From: Pogonophryne albipinna | Lineage: Eukaryota > Chordata > Actinopteri > Perciformes > Artedidraconidae | Direction: 5' to 3' | DNA length: 64,000 nucleotides | NCBI GenBank assembly: GCA_028583405.1 | Contig: CM053247.1 | Coordinates: forward strand, 9,554,946-9,618,945 | Part shown: piece after piece, positions 40,172 through 51,873 of the stretch | Layout of the letters: every line of letters begins with the position of its first letter | How positions within the stretch are numbered: position 1 is the stretch's first letter | Translations under genes and position numbers: made by a program | Notes under the pieces: model-generated | The model's input: only the letters and a program-made list of their open reading frames with translations | Told to the model about the DNA's origin: nothing | Database searches by the model: none

Positions 40172-40794
40172 CGCTTCCTGAGACAGCGCCTCCGGAACTG
40201 AGGAACTGTCCAGGGCTGGCCCACCATCATCTGTGTCACTTCTGTGTACCACGGCGCCGAGCGGCGACCTGGGGTTACCAGAATGACCAACAACTGTTCT
40301 CGTCTCACCTCCAGGAGTGGGGCATGAGACGCAGCGGTGGAAAGGCGTAGAGCATGTAAATAGGATAGAATATAGCCCAATGTACCGGACAGAGGATCGA
40401 GACTCCCTTTCTCGCACCAATGTTGGAATCCCCACACTTCGTCCTGTAACAGGCTGTGGTGGATCCCACTCTTGCTGTCTGGATAGTCTGTATAACATTG
40501 TCAGACAGTCCACCCCTTCTCAGCCTGTCCCTCTCAGGAGCCAAGCCTGGAGAGGTTAGCCCAGAGTGGGTAACGCCCCTATTGCACCTGCGGTGGAAAG
40601 GCGTAGAGAAGCTTTCTTGGCCATGGCTCGTGTGCAAACGTGTCCACCCCCAAGGGTGGATTGTCCTGCCGAGCCAGGGAGAACCACCATTCGTCTGGCA
40701 GGGGCCCGCTTCTTGACATGAGGCTGCCCCCCCTGTTCTCCAGTCCCGGAATGTGGGGGGCCTTCAGAGATAAAAACATTCTCTGAGGCCCACA
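40172..40794 (-). pseudogene. Rearranged DIRS pol 3' region downstream of RNase H
   Basis: Minus-strand frames read LYAFPP at two places (about 40605 and 40345), each followed by pieces of the post-RNase-H segment (REQLLVILVTP, GQPWTVPQ, LRRGGLSDNVIQTIQTARV). The repeated YAFPP blocks and stop codons show an internal deletion plus a partial tandem copy. The recombinase Arg-His-x-x-Arg-Tyr block that should follow was not found. Confidence 0.7.
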
Positions 40795-42287
40795 ATCACA
40801 GGTTCTCGGCTGCGCTCAACGAGGCGGTGGAGCTGACTCCGTCCTGCCTGTTGATGTAAGCCACTGTGGTGGGGTTGTCGCTCCTCACCAGCACATGTTT
40901 GCCCTGCAATAAGGGTTTGAAGTGCTGTAGGACCAGTACTACTGCCCGTAGCTCTAGAAGGTTGATGTGCCGAGTTTCTGTCAGAGGCCAGCCACCACCT
41001 ATAGCTCTCAGGCAGGTCCTCCCCTATCCTGTCACAGATGCATCTGTGAACACCGCAGATGCTTTGGGGACCCCCGGTTTCGGAGATTGCCCTCCACTGA
41101 GGGGGGGATGGTCACAAGACGTTGTTTGTGCCTCTTGGGATCTAAACGAAGGCCGGCAAACCACCTCTGCAGGCGACGCATATGCAGTAACCCCCGCGGT
41201 ACCACGAGGTGAGCAGCCGCCATGAGACCCAGAGTCTGCATGAAGATCAAAGCTGTCACCGTTGCCCCCTGTCGCAGCCTGCAAACTGCCCGAAGCAGGG
41301 ATGCCTGTCTGCTCTCTGACAGGGTGGCACGTAGTCTGCCTGCATCGAGCAAAATCTTCAGATACTCCACCTGCTGGTGAAGTATGGGACTGCTCTTCTT
41401 CCAATTGACCGCAAATCCCAACTTGGTTAGGTGTAGGATCAATTGGGCTGTGAGGAACATTGCCCATTCCCTGGACCTGGCCATGACTATGAGGTCGTTG
41501 AGATCAAATAAAACCCTCATGCCATGGTTGCGAAGCGGCTGAAGCGCTGTGGTCACACATTTGCTGAACGTGCGTAGGGAATAGCCGAATGGTAGTCTGT
41601 TGTACTCGTAGGCTATCCCCTGGAAGGCAAAACGCAAATACTTTCTGTGCTTTGGAGCAATGTTGACATGAAAGTAAGCGTACCTCAGGTCGATGGTTTG
41701 TGAACTAATCGCCCGGCTGCACCAGTTCCAGTAATTATTTTATGGTTAACATTGACCCATCCAGAATGGGTCTGAATTCTCCTGTCTTCTTGGAAACCAG
41801 GAAGTACATGGAGTAAAGCATAAAGAGTAAAGTCCTGAGAGTGCACAACAGACACAGCCTGTTTTTGCAACAGGGCCTGAATCTCTGTTGAAAGGAAACC
41901 TATCTCCTCCTGGGATGATATATTTGCCTCTCTTATGCCTCTGAATGGAGGAGGGATGCTGCAGAACTGGAGTGAGTAACCCAGCCTCAGTGTCCCGTCC
42001 ATCCACTCTGTCAGTACACAGCTGAGCTTCCATTCCCCATAAAACTGTGTTTTAGGGGACATGCAAGCAGCTGTGGAGCCGCAGCTAAGAAGCTGTGGGA
42101 CTCTCTTGTGGCCCACTCCGCCGCCAAACCTTCCATAAAAGGAAGTTTGGCCCAAGGGGGGCTGACATAGAAAGGGCCGATTTTCGACTGAGGTCCTTGA
42201 ACCCACCGCGGCCAGCTCTCGCGGGGCCGCGCGCTCCGTCATAATGCCGTGGCCACACTGACGGTGAAATGCATTAATCGGAGCTAT
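40795..42287 (-). pseudogene. DIRS reverse transcriptase and RNase H, broken
   Basis: In minus-strand order: an N-terminal pol segment (ALLQKQAV near 41875), a fingers motif (FLVSKKTGEFRPI-like pieces near 41790, frame-shifted), YFHVNIAP near 41665, then a 201-codon frame 41637-41032 with FQGIAYEYNRLPFGYSL, the catalytic box and VNWKKSSP. RNase H follows with TDASVTG near 41030, LLELRAV near 40950 and SDNPTTVAYIN near 40870. The catalytic YxDD has become DLND (41494-41505), losing Tyr and the first Asp. A two-codon deletion removed Ser-Pro before RTFSKC. Several frameshifts separate the pieces. It cannot be active. Confidence 0.88.
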
Positions 42288-42480
42288 CACGGTACGTCCA
42301 CACAGCAGCGTTAAAAAAATCTTGGAGGTGGGCGTATCTGAAGCTTGGGGATTTTTTGCGAGCAACACGACCAACAACCAATCACATGAATCTCCCGCCC
42401 TCGCCCCCGACATACAAAGCAATAGCAATGTTAAAATGAAGTAAACTGGATATAAAATCCCCAACCAAGCGAAAACCTAC

Positions 42481-42610
42481 CAGTTACACCCACTGTCTCT
42501 GCCACCTCCCTCCATGTCTGGTTCCTCCGGTTTGTATCCCGGTAAGTAAATAGGGACTGGTCATAAAGAACCGGGTGATTTGCTACCGCAATAACTAATT
42601 TCTCCTCCAT
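42481..42610 (-). pseudogene. MADF-domain first exon (Harbinger accessory protein)
   Basis: An ATG at 42610 opens 43 codons: MEEKLVIAV, then NHPVLYD, YRD, WREVAETVGV. This is the MADF/Myb-SANT-like layout (a hydrophobic first helix, the LYD-x-Y-x-D turn, then W-x-x-V). The frame ends at a splice-donor-like CTG/GTAGGT. Harbinger elements use a separate Myb-like protein with the transposase. The remaining exons are absent, so this is a stranded exon that could still be spliced into other transcripts. Confidence 0.75.
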
Positions 42611-42729
42611 TTTGTTAGGAATATAGAAAATGAACTGTCACTCCCAGCTTACACGTGGTTTGATTGGCTAGCGCTTGTACTGTCATATTTGCATAAACGG
42701 GATTTGATTGGCTGATGCTTCCACCTCAG

Positions 42730-42762
42730 CTTCAAAAGTTGAACATTGCTCAACTTTTGAAG
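42730..42762. repeat. 13-bp inverted repeat with 7-nt loop
   Basis: CTTCAAAAGTTGA (42730-42742) pairs with 42750-42762. It is internal to the MADF-bearing MITE. Confidence 0.85.
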
Positions 42763-43035
42763 CCTGAGATGCCTGGAAATCTCCGCTTTGCTTCCCACAA
42801 TGCAGTTCGGCGAAAAGTGAGGCAAAGTGACGTCACCCCATTCAAAGTGAATGGGCAGAAGCGTTGGAAGATTTTTTTAACGCTGCTGTGTGGACGGGCC
42901 GTCACACTAGGCGAGGTGTGTTTTCTGAACAACACGCCGGCCATAATGTTCCTGCACCCGCATTTGCACTTCCTGCAGTTTATCACACTCACAAACTCCT
43001 TTACTGGAGTTACAACTGGGGCGGCGAGTGGGGTC

Positions 43036-44091
43036 TCATAATGGGTGCCCAGTTAACATGACATTATGGGGAAATGTGGAATTGTGGAGAGAAATTACTC
43101 TTACTCTGGGATAAATGCAATAGTTTTTATTCAATGCATTCGTCACACACACATCACTTTTCATGACTTTACAGTGGGAGGAGGCAGAAGAACTCTCCCT
43201 CGCTTCTTGGGTGGTGAGGCACACAGCTGCACGGCAGCTCTCTCCGCCGGGACACTTCCTCCCACAGCCCGTCATTTCCGGGAGGACGGCCCACCCCGAA
43301 GCTCTCTGTAGGCGCGGAGCCGGAGCAGAGGCCTGTCGGGATCGCGCAGCTTGTCCCCGCGGGTGCCGGTATTGAGCCGGTTCCGCGGGACCAGCCGAGG
43401 AGGTAGGAGGAGCAGCGGGAGCCATGGGTGCTCTAAACCAGCGCCTTTCCATCCTTCTCACCGTGACGCCGGGCTCTCCTCTTGGAGGAAGAGCCAACGG
43501 CAGCATACAGCTAAGCTGCGACTTTTCTTCCTCCAAGCGTCTGAAACGCTGTGTGATCGATGAAATCGAACCAAAGAGCCCCTCCGTGGATACGGGGGCC
43601 CCTAGGAGATCATCGCGGTCCTTCCTGGAGAGAGCCGTGAGTCCCAGCCAGACGTGGCGTGATCCCACTGTGGCCAGGGACATTACACGGCCAGCTGCGG
43701 CGGCCACACCATGAATCAGATTATTCATCTGTGCTGCCGCCATCTGTGCTCCGAGCCGGAATATTTTATCGAAATATTCCAGCGAAATATTCCAGCGTCT
43801 CTCGGTCACGAGGCAGCAGGGGGAGAGGCTTCTTACCCTCCACCCATCTTTACTTTTCTCTGTCAGCATATGGGCTGCCAGGCTCTCATCAAGGGGGGGC
43901 ACACCGGGACACGCTGTGTCCATGCGGCCCTGCACCCTGAGGATCCCCACCATACCACCCACTGGAGCCTTCGTCTTCAGTGGCTTTCGCCTGGTCCCAA
44001 AACACTCGAAGCAGAGGTGGTGGGGATCGGCGCCCGCTATTAAGCCAGGGCACCAAGGACAGGCCCGGGTCTCTAGAAGTGGCGACACCAT
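43036..44091 (-). pseudogene. DIRS Gag-like ORF, 351 codons
   Basis: The longest frame in the window. It begins just downstream of the ITR promoter and carries the N-terminal Cys-rich block seen in DIRS ORF1 (CPWCPGLIAG, then HHLCFECFG near residues 12-35). A mid-region with helices around AAQMNNLIHG and LTALSRKDRDD follows, then a Pro/Ala/Arg-rich tail. DIRS Gag is thought to package the RNA. The last 100 or so residues look out of frame or divergent, so the native stop is uncertain. With pol broken, it would at most supply Gag in trans. Confidence 0.75.
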
Positions 44092-44156
44092 GAATGCACA
44101 ATAACTTTTTTCTTCTTCTTTTAAATGTTTTACCTTTCTCTGTTAGGTGTTGTCCT

Positions 44157-44325
44157 GCTCGCTGAAGAGAAAAGGATGACAGTCAGGAGGCGTAGCCGCC
44201 TTATATACCGTGAGCGTGCATTCAGGTAGGCTCGCCCTGATTGGCCGGCTACGTTTATATAACTTCAGTGTGTGAATGCTCGCGTATCATTGATGAGAGT
44301 AGTACCCATTGAGTCCAGTAGAGAG
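44157..44325 (-). repeat. DIRS right inverted terminal repeat with promoter
   Basis: Inverted partner of 29473-29644. On the minus strand it has GGTATATAAGG (TATA box around 44200-44207) about 110 bp upstream of the Gag ATG, the right arrangement to drive the element's transcript. Confidence 0.85.
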
Positions 44326-44785
44326 CGGAGCATGTGTGAGATATAACTCACTGCTTGCCTTGGCTCAAAAGGGGGTGGGGCCAGCAGCTACAGTCACAGA
44401 ATCAGTTGAAATAGAGGGATAAGAGGGATGTCTAAAATGCATAATCTGTTTGGTATTTTGAGCATAACACATCATAGACATGTTTTTTATATATTTGTCT
44501 ATATCTGAGACCCATAATATATGCCTAAAAATAGCATGATCGGAGTTGTAGTTGTGAGAATTCTAAACGTTGTTGAATAATGTAAAATAAACTGTGCAAC
44601 ACTGAGTCAAACATTCTCCTTAGATTGGTAATACACTCAGGCTTGTACCCTGGCTCTGAGGTGAGGCCCCTTTTAAAATAATGTTCAATCTTAAAAGAAC
44701 ACCTATGACAAGGTAGTTATGTAAACTGGGTTTTATGGATGGGAGAGGGGCAGGTAGCTAGCGCTCATGGTATTTAGGGAGTCAA

Positions 44786-44799
44786 GGGGGGGGGGGGGG
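44786..44799. repeat. 14-nt G run
   Basis: An uninterrupted homopolymer about 115 bp downstream of the exon donor at 44914 in gene direction. On the minus-strand pre-mRNA it would be a C run. Confidence 0.9.
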
Positions 44800-44914
44800 T
44801 ATTTCCACTCCACCTGACACAGTATGGATTTTGTTCCCATCCTAATGGAATAGCAGAAATATTTGAGGGGAATCCCATTACGTAGCAATTGGAGTGCTGT
44901 AATAATGTACTCAC

Positions 44915-45005
44915 AGTCATTTTCCCACTGCGGTTGACCTCCTCTCGCTCTGCCAGGGCTTTCAGGAAGTTATCTTTGAGTTCTTTTCCTGCACTTGCCA
45001 GTGTC
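44915..45005 (-). CDS. Predicted internal coding exon of an unidentified gene
   Basis: On the minus strand, TGTTGTCTTTTCCAG precedes 45005 as a strong acceptor and GTGAGT follows 44915 as donor. The 91-bp exon supplies one base to complete a split codon and then 30 codons, including [17 protein letters not shown], a charged helix-like stretch. The incoming phase (needs 1 base) matches the outgoing phase of the exon at 60418-60560, where the split codon would be ATG. The outgoing phase is 0. I do not recognise the protein. The nearby DIRS nest would lie in the next intron. The open frame continuing into the intron to 44774 is spurious. Confidence 0.6.
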
Positions 45006-45140
45006 CTGGAAAAGACAACACTCAAACGGTTTGAAATGTTTCTCTTAACCTGAAAAAAATGAAGTCACATGAAGCCTTAAATGTTCTTTATGGAGGCTTT
45101 ACACCTTTAACATGTTATAGGGTCAGGGCACTATCTGCTT

Positions 45141-45415
45141 TAAATGGGGGCGGAGTGGCACAGTGGGCTGTGCGTTGATCATCAGATCAAGGGGGCGTTG
45201 GGGAACTCCAGTTCAAAACCCTCCTCCGCAGCTGCGTCTGTAAAGCCGTTGTGTCCTTGGGCAAGACACTTCACCTGAATTTGCTCCTGTGGGTATTGTC
45301 CACAGTACATGACCGTTACATGTATGATATGTGTGTAATGTGTATTTGTAAACCGCTTTGAGCTCTGGAAAAGCGCTATAATATATATAAGGAATTATTA
45401 TTATTATTAAATGAA
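45141..45415 (+). mobile_element. tRNA-derived SINE with L2/RTE-like tail
   Basis: The head GGAGTGGCACAGTGGGCTG (A-box region) and CCAGTTCAAAACC (degenerate B-box, about 45209-45221) are followed by CTTGGGCAAGACACTTCACC. The 3' end AAACCGCTTTGAGC..AAAAGCGCTATAA leads into an (ATT)n tail. Such tails are shared with partner LINEs. No coding potential. Confidence 0.85.
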
Positions 45416-45420
45416 CAATT

Positions 45421-47709
45421 AAGAATACTACTCATTTAAATGGTTTGAGTATTTATTTTTGGAAGAACCCAAATGATCATAGATATTGTTGACAAGTCAA
45501 TGTTGTTACTATGACAGAATGTTAATACTATGAAGAATGTCACATGGTCAAATGCCCTTCCTAATTTCATTATGCATTATGATATGATTATTTTAATCAT
45601 ATCAGAGTTTAATGACTTTCTATGACAGATGTTCACACTTAGGCTGGCCTGTTTCCATGGAAACATGGTTTTGCTGCACTCTAATGTATACACACCTGAA
45701 ATAACATTGGCACTAATATTTGAACAGTTAACACTACAGCACAAGCTAAAAAACGGGCTTGTATCCAGCACAACATTCATCAGATCTACACCAAGTTAAC
45801 ATCTAAAAGGCAGTAAACAGGTCATTGGAGCCTCTCAGTTGTGGTTAAAAGTTCTTAACAAGAGAAGAAGTTAGAGAAATGGAAGGGAAAAAAGCTAAAT
45901 GTTGTCGAAAGTGACGGTGGAACACTGCTGTTTCTATTGACTTCAGCTACTCTAAAGGATAATCGGTTAAATTATGTATACTTTTTTCATTTATGATGAG
46001 CACAAATCAAAGAACTGTGTAAGCAACTGTGTATTTTTAACCAAATTTAAAATCACCAAGATTATGGCAGTAATAACTACTTTGTTGGACAATATTTTGT
46101 CCCACAAACAACAAACAACATTATTGTAATTTTAACACTATTTCATGACATGATTATAATTAGTAAATAAATGTAACACAGTAAATCTTGATTCCAATAA
46201 CAGCAGACTATTGTCATAAAAAGTTATGGTGACAGTTTAATGTAAACAAACATATCGAGGGCAGCAAAAATTACTTTAAGGGACATATTTTTGTACAAAA
46301 CTTAATTATGGTGATAGGCCTTCCCTGGAATTAACTTTATATTTATTTCATCCTTGTACATTTTTTCTAGTGAAGGACTGTAATAAGTGCCGTTACTGTG
46401 AAGCCATTTTTTTCGATTACTACAGCTACATTGTGGGAACAACGGATCTTACTTGAAATTGGCATGAATAACATGAAAATAACCCTTAAATGCAGCATCA
46501 ACAACACACTGATATAGTACTTGGTATCAATTGCAGTTCTTTTACATTAATGCTGATCCAATGCCTTGTTTTCAGTACCAACAAAAACTCTTTCTACTCT
46601 TTCAATACCTTACTTTCAGAAATATAAACATTGTATGCATGTTGAAAAAAGTACAGTATCTAAAGAAAAAAATGATTTATATCAGGAAATGAAACAAGTG
46701 TAAACATTTTTTAAATAAAGTCAGCTTTCGGTACGTGACCATTTTCAATGTTTGCTGCTCTGTACACACTTGCTAGGCACTAAAGTAGTTCAATACTTAG
46801 ACTCTTACAGCATACTGTATGTGAGATTAAGCTATAATCCCAAACTTCCTTTAAAAACACCTGTTAGTTTGAACCGGCAATCCCCTGGTCATAAATCTGT
46901 TTCATTCATGCTGAATATTCAAAATGACTGAATCCAGTTGTATATGCTTCACAGTCCAAAGAAAGTTTAGTAACTCTCTACATTAATTGCTCCTCAAATT
47001 GCTCCACTTTCCATACCCAGAGCAAAAGCCTCAACAGCCACAACAAGCAGGGACAACCGGCAAACCAATGTCTGCTCTGAGCTAGCTTAACATTACAGTA
47101 AAATAAAAAAAAACTGGATCTAAATTGACTAGAATTTGGAAAAAGACTGTAATTTATACTAGTCGTTTGGCCCGTGCCCCATAATGAAAGTCTTAGAGGA
47201 ATCACACAGTGGTAAAAGTGCACAGACAGCACATATTTGGAGGCTGGGACCTCACTCCATCTTCTGAGTGAGTGAAGGATTGCTGCTGGGTCATGGGGGC
47301 CGAGGCCCCAAAGTAAACACAGGTGTTGAGGAGGCAAGTGACTGGGGTTACCGCATCCAGTAGCTAAAGCAACACACACAGTCACGGAGAGTGAATAATA
47401 CTTCAGAAACACATATGAGCCGCTGCAAGTTTGAGTTTCCCGTCAATTAACACATTTCTTATCAAGCCTCATTTAGGAGGGATAACAAGAATTTCACTAT
47501 TAAATGATGGTTATTAGTGGCTAATGACTAGGTATTAAGCTGACTGTAATCCAGCCCTGTGTTTTAAGTGTCTTTCCTTTGGATTGTGGTCAAGGCAGGT
47601 GGGCCCTGGCATTAACAGAATAGAAATGAGGAAGGAATGTGAAACGGCTCTGAAACAAATCTGTGGTGTTGAAAAAGTACATCTTTCTTAAAAAATCTGT
47701 CCTACTTTT
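45421..47709. other. Probable intron, nothing recognised
   Basis: AT-rich sequence without splice-bounded frames. A 144-codon minus frame at 46978-47412 has no domain pattern. Confidence 0.5.
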
Positions 47710-48035
47710 AATTTCAAACCTTTATTTATCCAGATTGTCCCTTGAGATCATATCTCTTTTTCAAGGGAGACCTGCAGCAATTAGGTTCCACATGAAACAT
47801 AAAACAACATAAAACAATAGTGGATATCATACAACATATTTACAAGTTTCCATTTACATATTTATCAACATTTACAAATACCCATAGTTTCAAAGAGCAT
47901 TTCACTTACACTTGCTTTAAAAACATTCAGAGGAATAAAATCGCTCAGTTTCAATTTTAGCTGTAGACTGTTCCAAGCAAGTGGCGCTGCGCACATAAAA
48001 GCTGTCTTACCTAAGACAGTCCTTGCTCTTGGCAC
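47710..48035 (-). mobile_element. 3' end of a non-LTR retrotransposon
   Basis: On the minus strand a LINE ORF C-terminus is legible near 48010-47900 (KTAFMCAAPLAWNSLQLKL, then FIPLNVFKASV). It is followed by a UTR containing GGTCTCCCTTGAAAAAGAGA and an AATAAAGGTTTG end at about 47715. This is a standard fish LINE 3' terminus. The rest of the element is missing. Confidence 0.75.
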
Positions 48036-51000
48036 AGATTCAAATTATTATTACAAATATATGTGTTGTTGTGCCAGGTTAAAAGATAATCACGAGATAA
48101 CATTAATCAACATTTGGAAGGTCTGAGGATGTCATTCTATCTGAATCGTTGATACCTAATGTGAGCACCACAGGTACGTTTGTTCATGCACCGATTAATG
48201 CATGCGGAGGATGATGAATGAAAAAGAACTAGTAATCCAAAACGTTTTCTTCATCAAAATTAAGACGCCATGGTTCCTCATCATTGTGGCCCGTGCTAAA
48301 ATCTGTCTATAATATTTGATATATCGCCTAACATTGAATAACAAACTTACAAAAGAACAAACAGACAAGGGCAATTATTCACGCACCCCAATATTAAAAA
48401 TGTCCCATTAAACTGCAAGCCGAGAAAAACAAACGCCCTTTAGTGGTTTATCTCGGGGTAAAGGGCTTTCTGTCGAATTGGAAACATTTCTGAATGTTGG
48501 AATAATGGGCTGTCGGAAATATGGCATGGCACTGGCGAAGGTAATCATCTGAGGAAACATTAGGGGTGAGGTAAGTAACACTCTCCTCAAAAGATTCAGA
48601 AAGATAATCAATCAATCATTCAATATGCCATTTTCTGTTGTCAAGATGTTCATGTCCAGTGTGTTATAAACTTTATGTAATGCTTTGTCCACCTCTGTTG
48701 GTTGAGAACAGCTGTTACTGCTGCCTCCAAGCATGTTTACACATGTATAAACAGCGTTACAGTGAAATGTACTCAGCCTGAAAAACACGGGGGGCTTTTT
48801 CCTGGACCTCCTAAACTGATGTTTTAAACTATTTATTCTCAGTAAGATCTACTAACTCTATCCGACATGTTGACATGGATAGGAGATAGCAGGGGAAGGA
48901 CCCAAACGCAGATTATGGCAGCAGGAACAGAGCAATGATTTAATTGAAATGGTTGAAAGGTTTTGAATCCAAGAGACAGGGCAGGGTCACAGGATAGCAG
49001 GTAACAAAACTCTAGACAAAGGTTAAAACAAAGACGAACTGAATGAAAGAAAATGCACCGGTATATGTGTACTGACTAACTAATATGGAAGTGGGATCAG
49101 GTGAGCAGAGGTCTTCTGAGTGACGAGGGACAGGTGAAAGTTGTCAAGGAGGCGGGAAACCGAGAGGGTAGGAATTGAAACAACCGAAGTTAGTCCTTCA
49201 GAATAACACTGGAAATACTATGCACAGAGAAACTGGTAGGTTTTGAATTTCATTTTTTCAAATGTCTTAATTGTTTTGCATGATGATATTGTTGTGCAGA
49301 TTTTGTGATAAAGTAGCCTCTGTACATTGTATTTGGAGAATATGGTATTTAACAAGTGGAAATTAATTTACAGTCACGGGATGATTTGTATTAAAAGAAT
49401 GCCATATTGTCATACTACAGTTTTATCCCCACGTCAAAATCTGAATTTGAGTGTGTGCTAATTTGACAAAGTTGAACGTGATTGGTGTTCCCTCTCACTT
49501 GCACTTTGAAATTGTTTGAAGTTGTTGCTGTTCATGTGTTATTTACTGCACATGTTTACATCTGTCACCTACAAATGTGTTAACCTAAGTGTCCTTGAAC
49601 TACAACAATGATTAATGTCTTAGCTAGTCTCAAATAGACTCTGTTTGCAGAGCTGAAAAGAGGAACTATACACTTAGTACAATGAAAAGATAAGAAATTC
49701 AATATACTGTAGCAGTTCTCCCGAGGCTTCAACTTTTGTTCAATTGTATCACCCTGGCCAAACTAATTTGATCTGTATCAGGTTGTGTTGTCTTTCACAC
49801 ATGCAAAACCTTGCTAAAGCAAATATTTCCCAGCATAATTCATGGAATATCATTATAGGGGTCTTTGAGGAATGCGGAGATAGCATTCCTTCCTCATTTG
49901 TAGCCTTCGTTTTGCAAATAAATATTCAGCAAGTGGACAGATTTCGAGAGATTTTCATTTCCTGATTCGTAACAGATGTGCTTTGATATAATATCTTCTT
50001 TTATTATCGAGACATATTAACAGATTGAAGCTTTCATTAGTGTGCAGCTGGGTATGGCAGATGTGAACTTTCAATAGTACAGTGATTTCTTAAGAAACAA
50101 CACATACTGTACCAGAATATTTGAGTGCTTGGGAAAATGAATCTCATAGAAAATATTATTTTGGGCTGCTGGACGTCAAGAAAAATTCCACACAGCATGA
50201 CAATTTACTATATTTTGGGCTTTTTGTAAAATCCTCTGTCACCTCTGATTACAATGAGCTGAATGTATCAGTTACACATGTGCTACGCAAGATATTCTAC
50301 CTGAGTTTTCTTTGTGTATTGTGGCCACCTTGGCTTTCAGGGGTTGGGGAAGTCGCACATTGTGCTTTGGCTGACTGAGAAGTGCATGTTTTTGAAGGAG
50401 GATCAAAGGAATCATTGTCATCTTTTTCATACTGAGTGCTTATTAAGGTAAATAAGATATATTGCATTTGGGGAACATGTAGTGATGGGCCTTGTCCAAA
50501 CATAGAGAGAACAAGAGTAGGATTTTTGAAAAGTGAAATATGATGTGTAGATTTGAATGGAACTAAAGAAAGCTTCAAAGTTCTGAAAAATAATATCTAC
50601 TCCAATGCAAGTTGAAATTGGAAGACATGTCCTTATCCCTGTCTGTCTTGCACATGTTAACACATGTGGTGGTTTCTTCCTCATTAGGTCATTAGCTTAC
50701 ATTGTAATGCAAAGCAACACATATGAAATCATTTAAAACATATTTTCTCAACTAATTTCATGTGCTGATTAGTGAAGAATTTCCTTAGTAACCCAATTGT
50801 AACAGACTTCTTATTTCTGGTTATATACTGTAGGTCCTGTCCAAAACTGTGGAGTCAGGCTTACACTTTAGAAAATAAAACTTATAATTATTATATTCAT
50901 CCTAAATATAAAAATGACAGCACAATTTTCATTTCTTATTAAAATAACACAAAACATGTATTGTTGTTTTAGTACAATGTAGCCTGTCTCTCAGTGAAAA

Positions 51001-51565
51001 TAGCCTTAAAAATGTTATGAGTCTTTTCATGTTGTACACAATTTGCAGCGTTAGAAGAAAACAAATCTGTTAGAAAATGTCCTTGTTATGTTATAACTGG
51101 GAAAGGTAAGGTGTCATTTGACTAGTACAACCAAACATTGTTCATTTAGTTAGTTGTTATTGTGCAAACACAAGACAGTAGTACTCCAAAGTGTAGTCCT
51201 GGCTAGCCAGGAGTTCAGAGGTAGTAGCTTAGGAGAAATAGGGCTCACTTGTTAGCTAGGTAGCTTGACTTTCTCTACAGTGGTAGGGAGAAAGGTAGAA
51301 GCAATTTAGAATAGGGCCCATTTTTAAGATGGGATTTGTCTGGAAACAGTCAATCTCTTCTGGCAAAACTCTGGGACCGTTCAACACCAACGACCTGCAC
51401 CTGGGCCAGCCTGTTCATTTTCTGTACCCAGTGTAGTTTACAGTGCCATGCTATATTTGTTACAGAAAATTAGCCAAATAAAGTTACCCCTCTTCTAGTG
51501 ATAGCAATGTGCAGTTTTCCCCCTAATCTTAACTCCTAGTTTCCTTCCATGTTGTAACAAACAAG
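48036..51565. other. Probable intron, nothing recognised
   Basis: About 3.5 kb of AT-rich DNA, short chance frames only. Confidence 0.5.
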
Positions 51566-51873
51566 AGGCGCTTTCACACCAGAGTACTTTTCCCAGGAAT
51601 AGTTCTGATAGTTTCTGTTTTTTTTTGCATTCACACCAAAAAGGTCTGGAACTAGAACTTTTTTTTCCGAACCTTTTCACCCCTTTTCAGTCCCTGCTAG
51701 AGAGGTGGTACTTTCCTGGGGAGGAAAAGGTCCAATTTCTGATTGGCTGGGCGAATTGCAAACCACGCCCCGTAAAACTTCGAAAAGTTTTGTGAAGCCG
51801 CCATTTTATTTGCTTGCATTAGCATTATTAGCATTAGCATTAGCCCAGCGCACCAACGGAGAGAGACTAACTT

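Larger units (their letters stand above)
42288..42905 (-). mobile_element. Harbinger-like MITE carrying a MADF exon
   Basis: Inverted ends of about 38 bp share CGTCCACACAGCAGCGTTAA (42297 region and its complement near 42880) and interrupt DIRS pol. No unambiguous target duplication is visible. The interior keeps a MADF first exon (42481-42610, minus), a co-factor gene found in PIF/Harbinger elements, and a 13-bp hairpin at 42730-42762. Confidence 0.75.
29421..44345 (-). mobile_element. DIRS-like retrotransposon shell of a 15-kb nested transposon cluster
   Basis: Inverted terminal repeats of about 170 bp lie at both ends (29473-29644 and 44157-44325). On the minus strand they enclose a Gag-like frame, then reverse transcriptase and RNase H, in DIRS order. 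DIRS elements use a tyrosine recombinase, have inverted rather than direct terminal repeats and make no target duplication. The minus-strand order is right ITR, gag, RT-RNase H, rearranged pol pieces, then the left ITR region. It is interrupted by a Harbinger-like MITE, a hAT fragment, a TTAA element carrying a hAT insertion, and an LTR retroelement. Without these insertions the shell would be roughly 5 kb. I could not find the recombinase catalytic block, and frames are broken, so it is dead. The left piece might derive from a second copy. Confidence 0.8.

Noticed and set aside
40042..41225. Plus-strand frames up to 119 codons
   Set aside because: Antisense shadows of the DIRS pol relic.
43066..44104. 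Plus-strand frames of 62-110 codons
   Set aside because: Antisense to the DIRS Gag-like frame, which has the recognisable Cys-rich motif.
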